Shown here piece after piece: positions 35,640-46,870 of a stretch of 64,000 nt of DNA. Source of the stretch: an uncultured Rhodopila sp. (GTDB taxonomy: Bacteria > Pseudomonadota > Alphaproteobacteria > Acetobacterales > Acetobacteraceae); contig CAINOE010000107.1 in assembly GCA_903851415.1 (NCBI GenBank), positions 124,001 to 188,000 of the forward strand, in the 5' to 3' direction. The position numbers and the translations under genes were made by a program. Position 1 is the first letter of the stretch. Each line of letters starts with the position of its first letter. A model generated the notes under the pieces. It did not search any database, was not told the origin of the DNA, and saw nothing but the letters and a program-made list of their open reading frames with translations.

Positions 35640-37715
35640 ATGACCTCCACCCGCCTGGCCGTCGATATCGGCGGCACCTTCACCGACCTGGCGCTGGAGC
35701 ATGGCGGCACGCGCACGACTTTGAAGGTGTTGACCACGCCGTCAGCACCCGAGCTAGGCGTCATGCAGGGCCTTCGGGCGATCACCGGGGCCGCCGGAAT
35801 CGCGCCCGCGGAGATCGGGCTGATCATCCACGGCACCACCCTGGCGACCAACGCCATCATCGAGCGCAAGGGCGCCCGCACAGCGCTGATCACCACCGAG
35901 GGCTTCCGCGACGTTCTCGCCATGGGCAATGAAAGCCGTTACGACCAGTACGACCTGAACATCGTGCTGCCGGAACCGCTGGTGCCGCGGCATCTCCGCC
36001 TGCCGGTGCCGGAACGGCTGGACAACACCGGCGCGGTGCTGCGCCCTTTGGATGAGGCGGCGGTGGCCGCGCTGATCCCGTTGTTACTTGCTGAAAACGT
36101 CGAAAGCATCGCCGTCGGCCTGCTGCACGCCTTCGTCAATCCGGCGCACGAACAGCGCATCGCCGCCATCCTGCGCGACGCGCTGCCGGACATTCCGGTA
36201 TCGCTGTCATCGGAGGTCTCGCCGGAGATGCGGGAGTGGGAACGGTTCTCCACCACCGTCGCCAACGCCTACGTGCAGCCGATGATGGCGCGCTATCTGC
36301 GGCGCCTAGAAGCCGATCTGCACGCGTCGGGGGCGGTTTCGCCGTTGTTCCTGATGATGTCCGGCGGCGGGCTGACGACGATCGACACCGCGTGCCGGTT
36401 CCCGATCCGCCTGGTCGAAAGCGGCCCGGCGGGCGGGGCAATTTTCTCCGCCCACATCGCGCGGGAATGCGGCCTCGACGGCGTGCTGTCCTTCGACATG
36501 GGCGGCACGACGGCGAAAATCTGCCTGATAGACGCCTGCTCGCCGCAGACCGCCCGCACCTTCGAAGTCGCGCGCATCGGCCGTTTCCGCAAGGGATCGG
36601 GTCTGCCACTGCGGATTCCCGTCATCGAAATGGTTGAAATCGGTGCCGGGGGCGGATCGATCGCGCATGTCGATGCGCTGGGCCGTATCGCAGTCGGACC
36701 GGAAAGCGCGGGAGCCGATCCGGGACCGGTATGTTACGGGAGGGGTGGAAAGAAGGCGGCGGTGACGGATGCAAATTTGCTACTCGGAAGGTATGATCCC
36801 GCGCGTTTCGCCGGCGGGTCGATCCCGTTGGACGCGGCGGCGGCGCGCAGCGCCTTGCTGGCGGATGTCGGCGCTCCGCTGGGCCTGACGGCGGAGCACG
36901 CCGCACTCGGCGTGCTGGAAATCGTCGATGAGAACATGGCCAATGCCGCCCGGGTGCATGCGATCGAGTCCGGCAAGAGCTATCAGGGCCGCACCCTGAT
37001 CGCCTTCGGCGGCGGCGGCCCCGTGCATGCGTTTCGGGTGGCGGAAAAGATCGGCATCAGCCGCGTCCTGGTGCCCTCCGGCGCCGGCGTCGGCAGCGCC
37101 ATCGGCTTCCTGCGCGCGCCGGTGGGCTACGAGGTCGTTCGCAGTCTGTATCAGCGGCTGTCAACGTTCGACGTGGCGGCGGTGAACGATTTGCTGGAGG
37201 ACATGCGGCAGGAGGCGGAGGCGGCCGTCGCGAAAGGCAGCTTCGGCGCACCGACGGCGGAAACGCGCACGGCGTATATGCGCTATGTCGGACAGGGGCA
37301 CGAAATCCCGGTGCCCCTGCCGAACGCGGTGCTGGGCGAGGAAGACGTCACGGCGATCCGCGACCGTTACGACCAGGCCTACGCCCGGTTCTTCGATCGG
37401 CCCGTGCCGGGTTCGGACGTGGAGATCATGAGCTATGCAGTCGCAGTAACGACTGTGACGGACGCCGTCGCGGCGCCGCCCCGGCCCGACAGCCTGTTCA
37501 CGGCGGAGGCGGTGCCTGCGCGGGTTCAGACCGTGCTGGATACGGCAACGGGCGCGGTGTCGGACTGGCCGGTGTATGAACGAACGTCACTGGCCCCGGG
37601 CGTCGCCATCGCCGGACCAGCCATTGTGGCGGAGGACGAGACGTCCACGCTGATTGGCCCCGGGTGGTCGGCGGCGGTAAACGGGTTGGGGTATATCGAG
37701 ATGGTGCGGGCCTGA
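35640..37715 (+). CDS. Hydantoinase/oxoprolinase HyuA-type subunit
   Basis: 691 residues. N-terminal Hydant_A_N domain with the ATPase-like TRLAVDIGGTFTDLALEHGG and IIHGTTLATNAIIERKGART; the hydantoinase A core includes FSTTVANAYVQPMMARYLRR, SGPAGGAIFSAHIARECG, LSFDMGGTTAKICLID and GAGGGSIAHVDALGRIAVGP. The C-terminal domain is complete. These ATP-dependent amidases open hydantoins, 5-oxoproline or N-methyl analogues, usually with a HyuB partner; no hyuB follows here. Divergent from fitAB. Confidence 0.92.
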   Translation: MTSTRLAVDIGGTFTDLALEHGGTRTTLKVLTTPSAPELGVMQGLRAITGAAGIAPAEIGLIIHGTTLATNAIIERKGARTALITTEGFRDVLAMGNESRYDQYDLNIVLPEPLVPRHLRLPVPERLDNTGAVLRPLDEAAVAALIPLLLAENVESIAVGLLHAFVNPAHEQRIAAILRDALPDIPVSLSSEVSPEMREWERFSTTVANAYVQPMMARYLRRLEADLHASGAVSPLFLMMSGGGLTTIDTACRFPIRLVESGPAGGAIFSAHIARECGLDGVLSFDMGGTTAKICLIDACSPQTARTFEVARIGRFRKGSGLPLRIPVIEMVEIGAGGGSIAHVDALGRIAVGPESAGADPGPVCYGRGGKKAAVTDANLLLGRYDPARFAGGSIPLDAAAARSALLADVGAPLGLTAEHAALGVLEIVDENMANAARVHAIESGKSYQGRTLIAFGGGGPVHAFRVAEKIGISRVLVPSGAGVGSAIGFLRAPVGYEVVRSLYQRLSTFDVAAVNDLLEDMRQEAEAAVAKGSFGAPTAETRTAYMRYVGQGHEIPVPLPNAVLGEEDVTAIRDRYDQAYARFFDRPVPGSDVEIMSYAVAVTTVTDAVAAPPRPDSLFTAEAVPARVQTVLDTATGAVSDWPVYERTSLAPGVAIAGPAIVAEDETSTLIGPGWSAAVNGLGYIEMVRA

Positions 37716-37724
37716 AGCGCTCCC

Positions 37725-38141
37725 TCATGCTGGGTCGCGGAACGGATTCCGGATCGTCACCCCACGCCAGGTAAATCCATCCTGCATGTCCTCGGACAAC
37801 AGCAATCGGCAACCGGACGCCGCGGCCGCCGCCAGCATGATCGCATCCCAAAGCGCAAACTTGTGCGCCACCGACAGCTCCATCGCATCCAGAACCACGC
37901 CGGAGGATGTCTCCGCAACCGGATAGGCATCATGCCAACCAAGCACCGCCTCCCTGGCCTCGGCCGCCGGACGCCGCGCCTTGCGGGTCAAGACCGCAAA
38001 CAATTCCCCTAGCGCCTGAACGGGAAGCACCAATTCGTCCCCCGCCAGGTCATTTATGATCCGGGCAGCGGCGACCTTACGTTCCTCGCCGTTCACGCCC
38101 TCTGCATAAACAAGGAGATTGGTGTCGAGCGCAGTCCGCAC
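37725..38141 (-). CDS. PIN-domain toxin
   Basis: 138 residues. RTALDTNLLVYAEGVNGEER (first Asp), LPVQALGELFAVLTRKARRP (Glu), AHKFALWDAIMLAAAAASGC (Asp) and LLLSEDMQDGFTWRGVTIRN (D-M-Q-D-G) form the PIN site. This subtype is common in Phd-linked pairs. The gap to the antitoxin stop is three bases. It is convergent with hyuA, with nine bases between the stops. Confidence 0.9.
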   Translation of the reverse strand: MRTALDTNLLVYAEGVNGEERKVAAARIINDLAGDELVLPVQALGELFAVLTRKARRPAAEAREAVLGWHDAYPVAETSSGVVLDAMELSVAHKFALWDAIMLAAAAASGCRLLLSEDMQDGFTWRGVTIRNPFRDPA

Positions 38142-38144
38142 CGT

Positions 38145-38384
38145 TCAGCGCTCATACAACTCATCACGAGTCCAAGGACCGACGTCGATGACAGGCTGTC
38201 CTGCCAAACGCTCAAGCAACGCCGCACGGGCTTTCTCCCGTGCCACACCGGCTGCATCGCAAGGCACGATCCGCGCGACAGGCTTGCCATGTGCCGTCAC
38301 CACATAAGAGCGGCCTTCCCGAACCTCCCGCAATAGGCGTGAGAAACTGCGGTTCGCTTCCGCGGCGGAGATGGCCCGATCCAT
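38145..38384 (-). CDS. Phd/YefM-family antitoxin
   Basis: 79 residues from ATG 38384. DRAISAAEANRSFSRLLREV and SYVVTAHGKPVARIVPCD are the Phd fold; the tail (GQPVIDVGPWTRDELYER) is the toxin-binding part. An upstream ATG at 38423 lies before the predicted transcript start, so 38384 is preferred. Its promoter is overlapped by a TGCAAG/CTTGCA palindrome. Confidence 0.88.
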   Translation of the reverse strand: MDRAISAAEANRSFSRLLREVREGRSYVVTAHGKPVARIVPCDAAGVAREKARAALLERLAGQPVIDVGPWTRDELYER

Positions 38385-38404
38385 GATGGCGCCCAATGTA
38401 GTGA

Positions 38405-38439
38405 CTTGCACTATATCTTGCAAGCCCAGCGGATTTCAA
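38405..38439 (-). promoter_or_regulatory. Promoter and operator of the Phd/PIN pair
   Basis: Minus strand TTGAAA (38439-38434), 18 bases, TATAGT (38415-38410). The inverted repeat TGCAAG-N8-CTTGCA (38424-38405) brackets the -10 box, a likely site for autorepression. Confidence 0.55.
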
Positions 38440-38495
38440 TCGCCGTCGTTGAGGAAGCGGCGGCGGACAGACCCGACCGCGCCAAACTAAATCCC

Positions 38496-40937
38496 CTACT
38501 CATCCATGTCGTCGGTAATCCGCCGCACCAAAATCTCCCGCTTGCCGACATGATTCGCCGCGCCGACGATCCCCTCCTTCTCCATCTGCTCGATCAGCTT
38601 CGCCGCCTTGTTGTAACCGATGTTCAAATGCCGCTGGATGAACGACGTGGACGCCTTCCCCTCCCGCGCCACTACATCCACCGCCTGATCGAACAGGCTC
38701 TTGTCGCTGTCGCTGGCGCCCGAAATCCCGGCCACGCCGCCCTCGCTGTCGCCCGATCCATCCGCCGACTCGGTCACCTCATCCAAATAAGCCGGTTCGC
38801 CCTGCTCGCGCAGGAACGCCACCACCTTCTCGACCTCGTCATCCGACACGAACGGCCCGTGGATGCGGGTGATCCGCCCGCCGCCCTGCATGAACAGCAT
38901 GTCTCCCATCCCGAGCAACTGCTCCGCCCCCTGCTCGCCCAGGATGGTCCGGCTGTCGAACTTGCTGATCACCTGGAAGCTGATGCGCGTCGGGAAGTTC
39001 GCCTTGATCGTGCCGGTGATCACGTCCACCGACGGCCGCTGCGTCGCCATGATCACGTGGATCCCCGCCGCCCGCGCCATCTGAGCCAGACGCTGCACCG
39101 CCTGCTCGATCTCCTTCCCCGCCACCATCATCAAATCGGCCATTTCGTCCACCACCACGACGATGAACGGCAGCGGCTCCAGCGCCAGCGGCTGTTCCTC
39201 ATGCGTCGGGCGGCCGGTGTCCGGATCGAAGCCGGTCTGCACCTTGCGCGTCAGCACCTCGCCCTTGGCGCGCGCATCCGCCACCCGGTCGTTGAAGCCG
39301 CCGATATTGCGCACGCCAAGCTGGCTCATGGCGCGGTAGCGGCGCTCCATCTCCCGCACCGTCCATTTCAGCGCGGTCACCGCCTTGGCCGGTTCGGTCA
39401 CCACCGGCGCCATCAGATGCGGAATGCCCTCGTAGGTCGAGAGTTCCAGCATCTTCGGATCGATCAGGATCAGCCGGCACTGGTCGGGCGACAGCCTGTA
39501 CAGCAGCGACAGGATCATCGCGTTCACGCCGACGGATTTGCCCGAGCCGGTGGTCCCCGCGATCATCAGATGCGGCATGCGCGCCAAATCGGCGAAGATC
39601 GCCCGGCCGCCGATATCCTTCCCCAGCGCCAGCGACAGCCGGCCGGTGGCCTTCTGAGCGTCCTCGCCGCCCAGGATTTCGCTCAGGAACACGGTCTCGC
39701 GCTTGCTGTTCGGCACCTCGATGCCGATGACGTTGCGCCCTGGAACAGTGGCGATGCGGACCGCGGTGACCGACAGGCTGCGCGCCACGTCGTCCGCCAG
39801 GCCGATGACCCGGGCGCTGCGGATGCCAGGGGCGGGCACGAGTTCATACAGCGTCACCACCGGGCCGGGCCGGATTTCCACGATCTCACCCTGCACGCCG
39901 TAATCCGACAGCACGGTTTCCAGCAGCCTCGCATTGGCCTGCAGCGCCTCCTCGCTCGGCCCGCTCATCGCGCGGGCCGGCGGATCCTTCAGCAGGCTCA
40001 TCGGCGGAAACTTCCACCCGGCCTCGCCGAGCGGCAGGCTACCCTGCTGCGGCTTGCGCGGCGGCGCCGGCGGCGGGGGCCGGATGCTGCGGACGGGTGG
40101 GGCGGGGAACTCCGCCACCTGCGCCGGCTCCGGCGGCGGAGCCGGGCGCGGCGGTTCGGCCGCACGCACCACGGGTCGGGGCCGAACCGGAGCCGGCGGC
40201 TCCTGCGGCGCATCGTCCGGCGCAAGTCCTGCCGGGTCGCGGTTCACCAGGTTGACCAGCCAGCCGGAAGCCGAACTCACGCCGCCGACGGCGCTCCGCC
40301 CGCCGGATACCGAGTATCGAGCCGCCAGCGCGGCGGCCCGTCCGGCGCTGCTCCATTCCGATCGCGACAGCCCGAGCGACATCAGGGTCAGCACAACCGC
40401 AAGCGCGGCGCCAAGCAGCCAGACCGCGGTCTCGCCGACGATGCCGAACAGCGAATGGCCGGCATCCAGTCCGGCGGCGGCCACGACCTGGCCGATGGAG
40501 CCGCCCGGGCCGGCCATCACCGGCCAGGGTGTTGCCCGCGCTATCGGCAAGGTGCTCAGCACGCCGGCCAGTATTGGCAAAGCCGCCAGCAAAGCCGCCA
40601 GCCGAAGGCCGAAGCTGCCCAACCCGCGGCTTGATGCGATCCGCCAGCACCAGGTCAGCATGGCGAGACCCGGCAGCACGCCGACAACGCCGAAGCCTTG
40701 CAGCAGGAAATCCGCCAGCACCGCGCCAACGGGTCCCGCCAGGTTGCCGACATGCCGCGATGTCGCGGTGTTCAGCGACGGATCGCGCGGATCATAGGTG
40801 GCCAGCGCCACCAGCACGGCCAGGCCGACGAGGCCGAGCACCAATCCGCCGAACTCGGCAAGACGCTGGCTCATCTGCGCCTTCATCTGCGGCGAGGCGA
40901 AACGGCGGGGTTCCATCGTGGGCGATCGGGCGGCCAT
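38496..40937 (-). CDS. ftsK: DNA translocase FtsK
   Basis: 813 residues. Four N-terminal membrane spans (about residues 25-200: [73 protein letters not shown]), a Pro-rich linker (about 245-305) and the motor with [20 protein letters not shown] (Walker A) and [20 protein letters not shown] (Walker B). The C-terminal gamma domain ([20 protein letters not shown]) reads KOPS sites. It moves chromosome termini at the division septum and supports dimer resolution. Normal length for alphaproteobacteria. Confidence 0.96.
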   Translation of the reverse strand: MAARSPTMEPRRFASPQMKAQMSQRLAEFGGLVLGLVGLAVLVALATYDPRDPSLNTATSRHVGNLAGPVGAVLADFLLQGFGVVGVLPGLAMLTWCWRIASSRGLGSFGLRLAALLAALPILAGVLSTLPIARATPWPVMAGPGGSIGQVVAAAGLDAGHSLFGIVGETAVWLLGAALAVVLTLMSLGLSRSEWSSAGRAAALAARYSVSGGRSAVGGVSSASGWLVNLVNRDPAGLAPDDAPQEPPAPVRPRPVVRAAEPPRPAPPPEPAQVAEFPAPPVRSIRPPPPAPPRKPQQGSLPLGEAGWKFPPMSLLKDPPARAMSGPSEEALQANARLLETVLSDYGVQGEIVEIRPGPVVTLYELVPAPGIRSARVIGLADDVARSLSVTAVRIATVPGRNVIGIEVPNSKRETVFLSEILGGEDAQKATGRLSLALGKDIGGRAIFADLARMPHLMIAGTTGSGKSVGVNAMILSLLYRLSPDQCRLILIDPKMLELSTYEGIPHLMAPVVTEPAKAVTALKWTVREMERRYRAMSQLGVRNIGGFNDRVADARAKGEVLTRKVQTGFDPDTGRPTHEEQPLALEPLPFIVVVVDEMADLMMVAGKEIEQAVQRLAQMARAAGIHVIMATQRPSVDVITGTIKANFPTRISFQVISKFDSRTILGEQGAEQLLGMGDMLFMQGGGRITRIHGPFVSDDEVEKVVAFLREQGEPAYLDEVTESADGSGDSEGGVAGISGASDSDKSLFDQAVDVVAREGKASTSFIQRHLNIGYNKAAKLIEQMEKEGIVGAANHVGKREILVRRITDDMDE

Positions 40938-41138
40938 GAATCGAGTTCACCTGTTGTCTGCGAGTCCTGCGGAACAGCATCAACTATAACCGGGAAGCCG
41001 CTGATAAATGAAGCGCGATCCGTGACAGGCGCATTATCCCTTTCGCGGACCGTCACGCATGCTAAAAGCCAGCGCACTGCGCGGCCGGTCATCGCTCCGG
41101 TTCGTCATTGCAAACTGTCCGACACGGGGGAAATGATC

Positions 41139-43142
<2,004 letters not shown>

Positions 43143-43146
43143 GGTT

Positions 43147-43181
43147 GAACGGGCTGGTTCGGCTGCCGGTCCAGCCCGTTC
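43147..43181 (+). terminator. Stem-loop after transketolase
   Basis: GAACGGGCTGG, 13-base loop, CCAGCCCGTTC: a perfect 11-bp stem four bases after the transketolase stop, facing the convergent CcdB-like gene. It lacks a T-tract. Confidence 0.5.
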
Positions 43182-43216
43182 CCGCCTTGAGGGCGTTGCG
43201 CCCTGTGCTGACCCGG

Positions 43217-43504
43217 TCAGCGCCCGGGCCCGCTGAGAAGCATGTCCAGGGCGGTGATGATGCGTGTGTCTTCCTCGATTAGCGACCCGACGGACGGCCC
43301 GAGTGCCGTCCGCGGGACGTGTGCGATCTGAAGCGGGGCGAGGACGACCTCCGTATTCTCGATCACGAAATGCGGCCCGATATCGCTGTCGGCCTGGCCA
43401 AATTCCTCTGCCAATAAAAGCGGAACGATCACCCGTCGCGCACCTCCGATATGCGTATGCCATACGCTTGCGGCCGGGACATCAAGCGAAGGCGGCTGTC
43501 TCAT
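43217..43504 (-). CDS. CcdB-like toxin homologue without visible CcdA
   Basis: 95 residues. GGARRVIVPLLLAEEF, FVIENTEVVLAPLQIAHVP, RTALGPSVGSLIEEDTRIIT and ALDMLLSGPGR align with the CcdB pattern (RRIVIPL ... VLxTHExAxVP ... ALGxxV ... ALDFMLxG). CcdB poisons DNA gyrase; the C-terminal GI expected in active CcdB is replaced by GPGR, and the first beta strand seems shortened. No CcdA reading frame precedes it. It is probably a decaying or solitary toxin. Confidence 0.6.
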   Translation of the reverse strand: MRQPPSLDVPAASVWHTHIGGARRVIVPLLLAEEFGQADSDIGPHFVIENTEVVLAPLQIAHVPRTALGPSVGSLIEEDTRIITALDMLLSGPGR

Positions 43505-43612
43505 CCTGGTAAACGCAGCGTGTTGAAGCCCCGGTGTCATCCTTCAACGCCGCGCTACAACGTAGCGTATCCACCGCGCCTTTCGGGGACGCAGGATCTG
43601 GAAGGAGCGCCG

Positions 43613-45013
43613 ATGGCCCGGGCATCCCGACGATTGCTGATCGCGCCAACGGTGCTCTCCGGCGCCGGGCTCGGTGCGTTTATCTCGGCACCCCTGCTGG
43701 CCGAGCGGCTGCACCTGCCGCCCGACAGCGCCGCGGCGCTGTTCCTGCGAGACACGTTCGGGATCTGGATGTGGCTCGCCCTGGCGTGGCTGGCCGCCCG
43801 AATCTGCGACCTGCTGCTGCACCATGTTGCGATGCTGGCACGCAGCGGAACGCCCTACCCGGCCCTGCTTTCGGACCTGCTCCGCGCCACGCTGTTCGCA
43901 GCCGCCGGCCTGACCATCCTCATGCAGGTCTTCGACAAATCCGCGACCGGCCTGATCACCCTCTCCTCCGTCATGATCGCGGTCATCGGCTTTGCCCTGC
44001 GCAACGTCATCAGCGACATTTTCTCGGGCATCGCCCTGGGGATCGACCATCCCTACGCCATCGGCGACTGGATCGAGACCGTTCAGGGCGCCGCCGGCAA
44101 GGTTTCGGAAATCACCTGGCGGACCACGCGCCTCGTGGACAGGAACGGGTTCGTCATCATCGTGCCGAACGGTCTCGTCGCCGGGCAGCGGCTTCTCAAT
44201 TACGGCGCCGACGCGACCGACTACCGTATTGCGCTGCGCATCCCCCTGGACGCGGCGCTACCGCCGGCCAGGGCCAAGCGACTCCTGCTCTCCGGCGCGC
44301 TCGACGCGGAACGCCGGTTCCCGGGGCTGGTGCCGGATGTCCTGCTGTCCGAATGCATCGATGGCGCGGCAAGCTACCTCGTGCGCTTTCGCGTGCCTGA
44401 CTTCGGAGGCGAGGCTGTGTGCCGCGATACCGTCGCCTCCTGCGTGCTCAACGCCCTGAACTGCGCCGGGCAGACGATCCAGCGCAGCGGCCTGATCCGG
44501 CAGCCCCCGCCGCCATGGCCGTCCCCCCGTGAGGCGCTGCTGAGCAACGTCGACCTGTTCCGCGGCTTCGATCCGCGGGAACGGGCGGAGCTTGCCGGCA
44601 AGATGCGGGCGCGCGAGCTGGAACCCGGCGAGACCGTGGTGCGCCAGGGAGACCACGGCGACTGCCTGTATGTCCTCGCCGAGGGCATCCTGGACGTCCT
44701 GACCGAGCGTCCCGGCATGCCGCCGATACGGGATCGCATCGCCCCGGGAGAGGTGTTCGGCGAGATGTCCCTGCTGACCGGTCAGCAGCGCAGCGCCACC
44801 GTGAGCGCCGCGCTCGTGTCACTGGTGTATGAAATCCATCGGGCCGATCTGGACCCGATCCTGCACCACCGGCCGGGCATCGCCGAAGGACTCGCCGCCG
44901 TTATGGCGGAGCACCAGGCGCGAAACGATCGGCGTGGCCGCGTGCCGGAGGAGGCCGCCTCGCCGACACGGGCGGATTTGCTGGCGCGGCTGCGGCTGCT
45001 GTTCCGGTTGTGA
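43613..45013 (+). CDS. MscS-type channel with C-terminal cyclic-nucleotide-binding domain
   Basis: 466 residues from ATG 43613 behind GGAAGGAG. Three or four N-terminal membrane spans, then the MscS pore and beta domain: ALRNVISDIFSGIALGIDHP, YAIGDWIETVQGAAGKVSEI and TTRLVDRNGFVIIVPNGLVA. After a vestibule the last 130 residues form a cNMP-binding domain with GETVVRQGDHGDCLYVLAEG and the phosphate-binding cassette GEVFGEMSLLTGQQRSATVS. Such proteins are bacterial cyclic-nucleotide-gated channels of the MscS superfamily. A single gene. Confidence 0.92.
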   Translation: MARASRRLLIAPTVLSGAGLGAFISAPLLAERLHLPPDSAAALFLRDTFGIWMWLALAWLAARICDLLLHHVAMLARSGTPYPALLSDLLRATLFAAAGLTILMQVFDKSATGLITLSSVMIAVIGFALRNVISDIFSGIALGIDHPYAIGDWIETVQGAAGKVSEITWRTTRLVDRNGFVIIVPNGLVAGQRLLNYGADATDYRIALRIPLDAALPPARAKRLLLSGALDAERRFPGLVPDVLLSECIDGAASYLVRFRVPDFGGEAVCRDTVASCVLNALNCAGQTIQRSGLIRQPPPPWPSPREALLSNVDLFRGFDPRERAELAGKMRARELEPGETVVRQGDHGDCLYVLAEGILDVLTERPGMPPIRDRIAPGEVFGEMSLLTGQQRSATVSAALVSLVYEIHRADLDPILHHRPGIAEGLAAVMAEHQARNDRRGRVPEEAASPTRADLLARLRLLFRL

Positions 45014-45293
45014 CTGAATTCGCTCTGAGCGAGGGGAAAAACCCTGGCAGCCAAAGACGCCTGCCGCCATGTCACAGGTGAAGCTTGCGGTCGCCGCAAG
45101 CCCCTATGCCGCCGGAGACCGAGCGTTCGTCGACTCGATCTCCGCCCGGAGCCCGGATCAGGATGACGCCTGACCAACCCGGCACCTGCATCGGACGACC
45201 GGAGGATGAGGCGATCCTGCGCCTCAACCGATCGGTGATGGTCTTTCTCGGGCTTGCGGTGTCGCCGAGGACCCAAAAACTGCGCCGATAGTT
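45014..45293. other. Intergenic stretch with a short hairpin
   Basis: No gene recognised. GCTTGCGG-TCG-CCGCAAGC (45083-45101) is a perfect 8-bp hairpin with a three-base loop, possibly ending transcription of the channel gene. Confidence 0.4.
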
Positions 45294-46073
45294 TCACCGC
45301 CCCAGCAGGCGATCCAGGATCCGTCCCTCGATCGCCGCCGCCTTGGGGTCGCCGTGCCGCCGGGGGCGCGGCAGGTCAACCGTCACGTCCATCGCCACCC
45401 GCCCGGCATCCAGCAGCAGCACCCTGTCGGCCAATGTCACCGCCTCGGTCACATCGTGAGTCACGACGATCGCGGTGAACCCCTTGTCCTCCCAGACCTG
45501 CTCGATCAGCGACTGCATCTCGATCCGGGTCAGCGCATCCAGCGCCCCGAGCGGTTCGTCGAACGCCAGAATCCGCGGATGGCTCACCAGCGCCCGCGCC
45601 AGCGCGACGCGCTGCTTCTGACCGCCGGACAGCACCGCCGGCCATTCCTTCGCGCGATCATCCAGCCCGACCTGAGTCAGCGTCTCGATCGCCAGCCGGC
45701 GGCGATCCTCGCCGGCCTTGCGGTGCGACAGGCCGACCTCGACATTCGCCGCCACCCGCTGCCATGGCAGCAGCCGAGGCTCCTGAAACATCAGCCGCAC
45801 CGTATCGCGCCAGCCGGTGGCCCGGCCGTCGATCTCGATCGTCCCGCTTGTCGGCTTGTCCAGCCCGGCAACCAGGCGCAGCAGGGTGCTCTTGCCGCAG
45901 CCGCTGCGGCCGACAATCGCCACGAACTGACCGGCCGGGATGTCCAGGTCGATCCCGTGCAGCACTTGCTGCACCCCGAACGACCTGGTGATGCCGCGCA
46001 GGCTGACGGACGAACCGTCTGTACTGACGCGAAGTTCGGACGCTCTGACGGGATCGGTCAGGCTCACGTTCAT
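45294..46073 (-). CDS. ssuB: ABC transporter ATPase, aliphatic sulfonate/nitrate/taurine type
   Basis: 259 residues. Walker A ([20 protein letters not shown]), Q-loop ([14 protein letters not shown]), signature ([16 protein letters not shown]), Walker B ([16 protein letters not shown]) and the H-loop ([17 protein letters not shown]) are complete. The WQRV-type Q-loop and the VTEAV segment are typical of SsuB. It forms the cytosolic motor with the permease just upstream (three-base gap). Confidence 0.9.
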   Translation of the reverse strand: MNVSLTDPVRASELRVSTDGSSVSLRGITRSFGVQQVLHGIDLDIPAGQFVAIVGRSGCGKSTLLRLVAGLDKPTSGTIEIDGRATGWRDTVRLMFQEPRLLPWQRVAANVEVGLSHRKAGEDRRRLAIETLTQVGLDDRAKEWPAVLSGGQKQRVALARALVSHPRILAFDEPLGALDALTRIEMQSLIEQVWEDKGFTAIVVTHDVTEAVTLADRVLLLDAGRVAMDVTVDLPRPRRHGDPKAAAIEGRILDRLLGR

Positions 46074-46076
46074 ATC

Positions 46077-46832
46077 TTAGACATCCGCATAAACGGGGTT
46101 CCAGGCGAGGCACGTGCGCTCAAGCAGCCGGGCAATACTGTCAGCCAGCTTTCCCAACAGGGCATATATGAGTATGGACACGACGACAACGTCCACCATC
46201 ATAAATTCACGCGCGTTCATCGCCATAAAGCCGATGCCGGATGACGCCGAGATGGTCTCCGCGACGATAAGCGTAAGCCACATGATGCCGAGGCCGTAGC
46301 GCAGCCCGACGAAGATCGACGGCAGAGCACCCGGGAACACGACGCGCCAGAAGATCGCCCGCTCCGGCATGCCGTACGCCCGCGCCATCTCCAGCAACTG
46401 CCGGTCAACCGAGCGCACGCCATGCAGCGTGTTGACGTAGATCGGGAAGAACACGCCCAGCGCGACCAGGAACAGCTTGGCTTCCTCGCCGATGCCAAAC
46501 CACAGGATCACCAGCGGGATCAGCGCCAGATGCGGGATGTTGCGCACCATCTGCAAGGTGCTGTCGGTCAGTTTCTCGCTCAGCCCGGACAGCCCGTTCA
46601 GCATGCCGAGGGCAAAGCCGATCCCGCCGCCGACGGCGAAGCCGGCGAAGGCGCGCCACGTGCTGATCTCGATGTCGCGCAGCAACTCGCCGCTGCGGGT
46701 GACCCGCCAGAACGCCTCCGCCACCGCTGTCGGCGCCGGCATGACCTGATCGCGCAGCACGCCGAACTGCGAGGCGGCCTGCCACAGCAGCAGGATTGCG
46801 GCGGGGACGATCCAGGGCAAAGCGCGCTTCAT
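46077..46832 (-). CDS. ssuC: ABC transporter permease, SsuC type
   Basis: 251 residues with about six membrane spans. The permease loop is EEAKLFLVALGVFFPIYVNT, followed by ARAYGMPERAIFWRVVFPGA, the EAA-like motif that docks on the ATPase, and LPSIFVGLRYGLGIMWLTLI. The SsuC/TauC family imports sulfonates or related anions. Genes before and after it encode the binding protein and ATPase. Confidence 0.9.
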   Translation of the reverse strand: MKRALPWIVPAAILLLWQAASQFGVLRDQVMPAPTAVAEAFWRVTRSGELLRDIEISTWRAFAGFAVGGGIGFALGMLNGLSGLSEKLTDSTLQMVRNIPHLALIPLVILWFGIGEEAKLFLVALGVFFPIYVNTLHGVRSVDRQLLEMARAYGMPERAIFWRVVFPGALPSIFVGLRYGLGIMWLTLIVAETISASSGIGFMAMNAREFMMVDVVVVSILIYALLGKLADSIARLLERTCLAWNPVYADV

Positions 46833-46870
46833 CGGGTGGTTTTCCTCTCACACCATGTCATGGCCAGGCG

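Noticed and set aside
45085..45291. A 68-codon plus-strand ORF after the channel gene.
   Set aside because: No ribosome site or recognisable sequence; it starts inside a hairpin.
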